DNA of 64,000 bases from contig MNCI01005835.1 of NCBI GenBank assembly GCA_015680685.1, positions 403,173-467,172 on the forward strand. The letters run 5' to 3'. The notes under the pieces were generated by a model. The model searched no databases and was not told where the DNA came from. It saw only the letters and a list, made by a program, of their open reading frames with translations. This DNA is from Gnetum montanum. Lineage: Eukaryota > Streptophyta > Gnetopsida > Gnetales > Gnetaceae. Shown piece by piece: positions 60,340-64,000 of the stretch. The translations under genes were made by a program, and so were the position numbers. Numbering within the stretch: position 1 is the first letter of the stretch; each line of letters begins with the position of its first letter.

Positions 60340-62321
60340 CAATGCCTCTCCTACAAGATGATAATAACGCCACACTTAGTGAGGAAGTTCATTGGAGAAC
60401 CAATGAGTTATATGACGATTAAAGTTGGAGTATACAACCGGAAGTGGGAGTTTCTTATAAGAATGAACAAAAACAACATCATCATAATGCACGGAAGCTT
60501 AAGTTACCTGATGACGATGAACCCCCACTGGCCACTACAAGCTTCACGCAAATACAAGAGGCTATTCGAATCTCACGTAGGCATCGTAAAGAGAGCTGAC
60601 TACCCAGGCTCGATTTAAATAACTTTCCCAAATTTTCAGGAGGCTATGACTTAGATCTGCATCAACATTTACTAGCCTTCTACGATGCCTGCACATGGAA
60701 TAACATTGATAACAGTTGGCAGAAACTGAAGCTCTTTCCTATGACACTCGTTGATCAAGCTAAAGTATGGTATAGATCGTTAAAACAAAATTCAATACGA
60801 CGTTGGTCAACAATGGTAGAAGTATTTAACGAAAAATATAAATCCTACGCAAGAGTGTTAGCCTTGAGGAAACAAATCCAAGGATGGAAACAAGAAAAAC
60901 ATGAACCCTTGGACATGGCCTTAGAAAGATATTATTCACTGTTAAACAACTGTCCAGGCCATGGGTTTTCCGAGGAAAGGCTAATGTACCATATCATTGA
61001 TGGGCTACGTAATGAAACAAGAGAGACCTTAGGAACGTATGCCCGAGGTCAACTATACAACCTACGAACCCATCAAATCCAAGAGCTTATTAAGCGGGTA
61101 GCAAAAGAAGAAGGAGAAATAGCTACATGGGAGAGTGTTGAAAAACATCAACGGGACCAAAATATTAACTCAACAAAGGTCCATGATCATAACAAGGAGA
61201 GATCAACAAATTCCAAGGTGGAAACATCATCTTTGCCAATACAACAATTGTTAGAAGAAGCCGAGGCAAAGATCAATAAGATGTTGGAATGGATGAATCA
61301 AAAGTGTGGAGAATATGTCAACATCATTGGAGATAGAGTTTTCACAACCCAAGAAGCAGGGCGAAATCATAGACATTCGGAAAGAAGGAATGAAGGGAAT
61401 AAGCGCTCAACTGCCAATCATACATATGAATGCAACATATGCCTGTACGATCACCCCAAAGGCCAATGCCCAATACTGTTACATCTACATGAGCATTGGG
61501 GAAACACGTTACATCCAGAGTTCGTACAGAGATACTGTGTTAGACCACAGTGGCAACAATCCCAGTCGTGGGGGAATCCACCCTTAGACTGGAGGCACCC
61601 TTCACATTTTCCGAATCCAAATGCTTATAACGTTCAACATCCTGTTTCTTCAACTGGGCCACCACACTTTATCTCACCACAATACCATTCTTCACAATAC
61701 TATCAACCCATACCTCCAACACAACCACCACCTTGTGCACCTTATCCTCCTCCTAACTTTCAACATTCTTATCCTTTCCCTCCTTCCACAATGCCACCAA
61801 CTGTTCCTAAGGTGTTTGTACCACCGCAACCCACGAACAACACTTGTGTTGCTGCTACTAACTACAGTGAAGAGCCTCCTCAACATCAAAGACGTCCTTT
61901 CTTTAAACACGGCCGTAGGAAGGGACAACATAACTCTGAGGCCACTGCATCTTCCAACCCAGCACAAGTCCAACAATGTGGTGCATCCTTACCTTCGAAC
62001 CCAGCGCCTCATGTACCTTCATCAGGGCCACCAACTAACACTCCAACAACCACAAGGCCCAATGAACACAACCATGGGAGGCATCAGTCCAATCCTTGCA
62101 TACCATCTAACGGTCCTAACCATCATAGTGGGTCAACTCGTTATCCGGGAACTACATCGTATGAAGTGCCCCACTGTGTTTATTACAAAGTGCGTAAAAT
62201 CGAAGGGGATAAGTTTGGACCGGTGTCAATAATTCCAATATGCATGGATCCTCATTCTTCATTTATTAATCCTAGCCATACTCAACCGTTTAGTTATGGG
62301 GGATATCCCCCATTTCAGTAA
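60340..62321 (+). pseudogene. gag of element F (best preserved copy of the family)
   Basis: The frame runs from the leader (WRTNE at about 60395) to the TAA after 62321, with stops at about 60420 and 60597. From 60600 it is open for 573 codons. Blocks: DDDEPPLATTSF and EAIRISRRHRKES; LDLNNFPKFSGGYD; LKLFPMTLVDQAKVWYRSL and STMVEVFNEKYKSYAR; PLDMALERYYSLLNNCPGHG; HIIDGLRNETRETLG; ELIKRVAKEEGEI; a charged segment; knuckle CNICLYDHPKGQC at 61431-61469; then about 280 residues rich in Pro, His, Tyr, Asn and Ser, ending FSYGGYPPFQ. The C-terminal region would be disordered. The gag likely binds element RNA. With only two stops it may have been functional until recently. Confidence 0.8.
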
Positions 62322-63690
62322 CAAGCAGGATTAATAAATGTTTTTAATTTTCTTTAATTTTACAACTTTTTGTTTTCCAGTTTTTCATCTTTTAACTTTT
62401 TTGTTTTATCTTTTTGTGTGTTTGTATTTTCATGTTTTTGTAAGTAATCTCATCTACGAATAAAACACTCATGTGGATCGTTGGTTGAGATGTGTTTTAT
62501 GTTATTAAGTCATGAGTGATCAATTATTTGAAACAGTGAGCCCACTACACCCACTCATCCACTCTATAAATAAAGAGGTTCTGTTCGAGGGTACAGTGAT
62601 ATTCTTGAAATTTCTAAAACTTAAAATTAATTTTGTGTTCATTGTACCCAGAATGAAGAAGGATGGACCAAGAGGGAATGATTAGGGTGTGACATCAAGG
62701 GGACTTGTGGATTCTCTTTGGTGACATCTGTGGGAGTTATCATGCAATATGGTTGTACTAAGATCCTTGTAGATCTAATGAAAAATGGGAGTAAGAGTAA
62801 TCAAAAGGGCACTTGAACATCAAAAGCTGTTCTAGGGGGTCCCACTGGAAAGACATGCACCCATGCCTGAAGGTTGGCGGCTTCTCTGGAGTCAGTAAAG
62901 TGAAAAAAAGAGAAAAGAAGAAGAAAAAAAAAAGAAGTGCCATAAAACAAAAATCACTCCTCCCTTGTACTAAACGCCAAGTGATCGTACGCCTTGTTGT
63001 TATGGTACTCTCATAGTTGTTCATCATGAGATGAAGCAATGCGATGTCACTGATTAGACGGATGGACTTGGTCCTGATCTTGGAACGATGGGTTAATGAC
63101 ACTTTAATCATGCTTTTCACGCAGGATTCATTGTACCCTGGGTAAGTTACCTCATGTCCCGATCTCTACGATCCCTTTCTATAGTTCATCTCATCTCACT
63201 GTTCGCGTAATTGTAGCTCGTGTCCCGTGTAACATAAAATTTTCATCTCATTCCGGTGATATTTACATGTGTGTGTTTTGTGGAGTTAGTGCAGATTACA
63301 TTTAACCCTTTCTAGTGCCCACGGACACTTTAAGTGTGATTACACAAGGGCATAATAGGTTGAAACCTGCTTTGGGGAGGACCCACTTGTGTAATTTTTC
63401 GTAATCTTCATTAATTCTCTAGCTAAAACACACAATTTTTGACCCTCAGCTTAGTTTTTCATCATTTTCTTTCTTATTTATTAACCCTCCAAACTTTAAC
63501 GTCCTAATGTACTATTATATTCCCTTTTCTTCATAACCGCCAAAAGTTTTAATTGTTAAATTCACACCTATCTCATTCACAGTGCCTTTCGAATTCCTGT
63601 AATTACCCCTGAGTTCATTAATTCTTGTTAATGTCCTAGTTTTACACATTAATTTCAAGAAAAATCATTTAAAATTCGGTCTTTGTTAGT
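62322..63690 (+). other. post-gag spacer of element F
   Basis: Non-coding but conserved with the element B spacer (52050-50650 reversed), for example gtgacatcaaggggacttgt at about 62690 and ttggggaggacccacttg at about 63372. Conservation fades after about 63430. ORF2 is not present before the window ends or the next LTR begins. Confidence 0.6.
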
Positions 63691-64000
63691 TGTCTCACTT
63701 TGGTTGGGCCGAGATATCGCGTACGCGATATCCTGTCCCACGAGATATCGCATACGCGATGTACCATACGCGATATCGCGTCCCCCCTTTCCTATAAATA
63801 GAACCCCCGCCGCAACACTTTGCATCATTTGGCATTTACGTGGGGGGGAGTTTTTGAATTTTTTCTATACAACTTGCGCTTGAGTGACCCTTGCTTTTTC
63901 ACCTCTATCTTGCACGCTGGTACTCCGATTTTAATTCCGTTTGAACCTGCTTGAACCCGGAGTGTTCAGTTTAGTCGTGGGGGAGAGACACTTGCCGAAA
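63691..64000 (+). repeat. LTR-like promoter region H (continues past the window)
   Basis: Contains GATATCGCGTACGCGATATC at about 63715 and two further units to 63780, then TATAAATA at 63793-63800. After the TATA box the sequence is unlike that of element F or E, so it is probably a different LTR family or strongly diverged. The left edge is not defined. Confidence 0.5.

Larger units (their letters stand above)
59961..63690 (+). mobile_element. element F: plus-strand tRNA-Asp-family element, PBS deleted, right end not resolved
   Basis: Starts TGATGAGACGCGG with a truncated LTR, then passes without PBS into gag (60340-62321) and a spacer similar to that of element B. No polypurine tract or 3' LTR of its own is clear before a different LTR-like promoter at about 63690. 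The right boundary is therefore provisional. Confidence 0.7.

Overview
This is a repeat-dominated plant nuclear segment. Evidence for that: Ty1/copia and Ty3/gypsy LTR retrotransposons with plant-type primer sites (initiator tRNA-Met and tRNA-Asp), several families of decayed LINEs, tRNA-derived SINEs, almost no host coding sequence, and very deep nesting of insertions. The mix of old, stop-riddled copies and a few recent ones is typical of very large genomes such as gymnosperms. I infer a gymnosperm-like plant, but nothing here fixes the species. Two assembly gaps (27237-27586 and 42456-42796) and single Ns at 55922 and 57832 are present.

Layout. 1-4506: the 5' half (LTR, PBS, gag, part of pol) of a decayed minus-strand tRNA-Asp-primed Ty3/gypsy element (C), running off the left edge. 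About 5035-8240: the 3' part of a related minus-strand element (G). 8237-8535: a dimeric tRNA-derived SINE. 10490-19800: a plus-strand LINE cut in two by a complete non-autonomous gypsy-type element (A, 11245-18712, target duplication ATAAA). 20487-21300: the best host gene candidate, a two-exon gene for a cysteine-rich protein. 24515-24704: a SINE with its target duplication. 25540-30210: a LINE ORF1-like relic (plus) abutting a minus-strand endonuclease/RT LINE that contains the first gap. 31899-36674: a young Ty1/copia element on the minus strand (target duplication GGTTA). 36905-40091: a deleted copy and a pseudogene copy of the cysteine-rich gene. 41256-47951: gypsy element D, minus strand (target duplication GGCGC), with gag-protease joined to the integrase C-terminus. 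47952-49173 and 55399-55650: a plus-strand plant L1 LINE split by element B (49179-55393, minus, target duplication ACTAA) and again by element E (from 55651, minus). Element F (plus, from 59961) interrupts E. A further LTR-like promoter (H) closes the window.

How the parts relate. Elements A, B, C, E and F (and probably G) form one superfamily: LTRs open TGATGA-like and end TCATCA, the PBS matches tRNA-Asp, the polypurine tract reads roughly agtcatgggggta, and the long gag carries a shortened zinc knuckle, CX2CX3HX4C. Only C keeps pol (RT and RNase H). A carries a second long ORF in the place of pol, with a coiled-coil C-terminal half; B and E keep its first codons after a conserved TAG/ATGG junction. 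Upstream of the TATA box each LTR carries short dyad-symmetric repeats whose unit differs by family (GATATC/CGCG, GTATAC, GTTAAC). These arrays, the second ORF, the odd zinc knuckle and the cysteine-rich host gene family are the most interesting items here.
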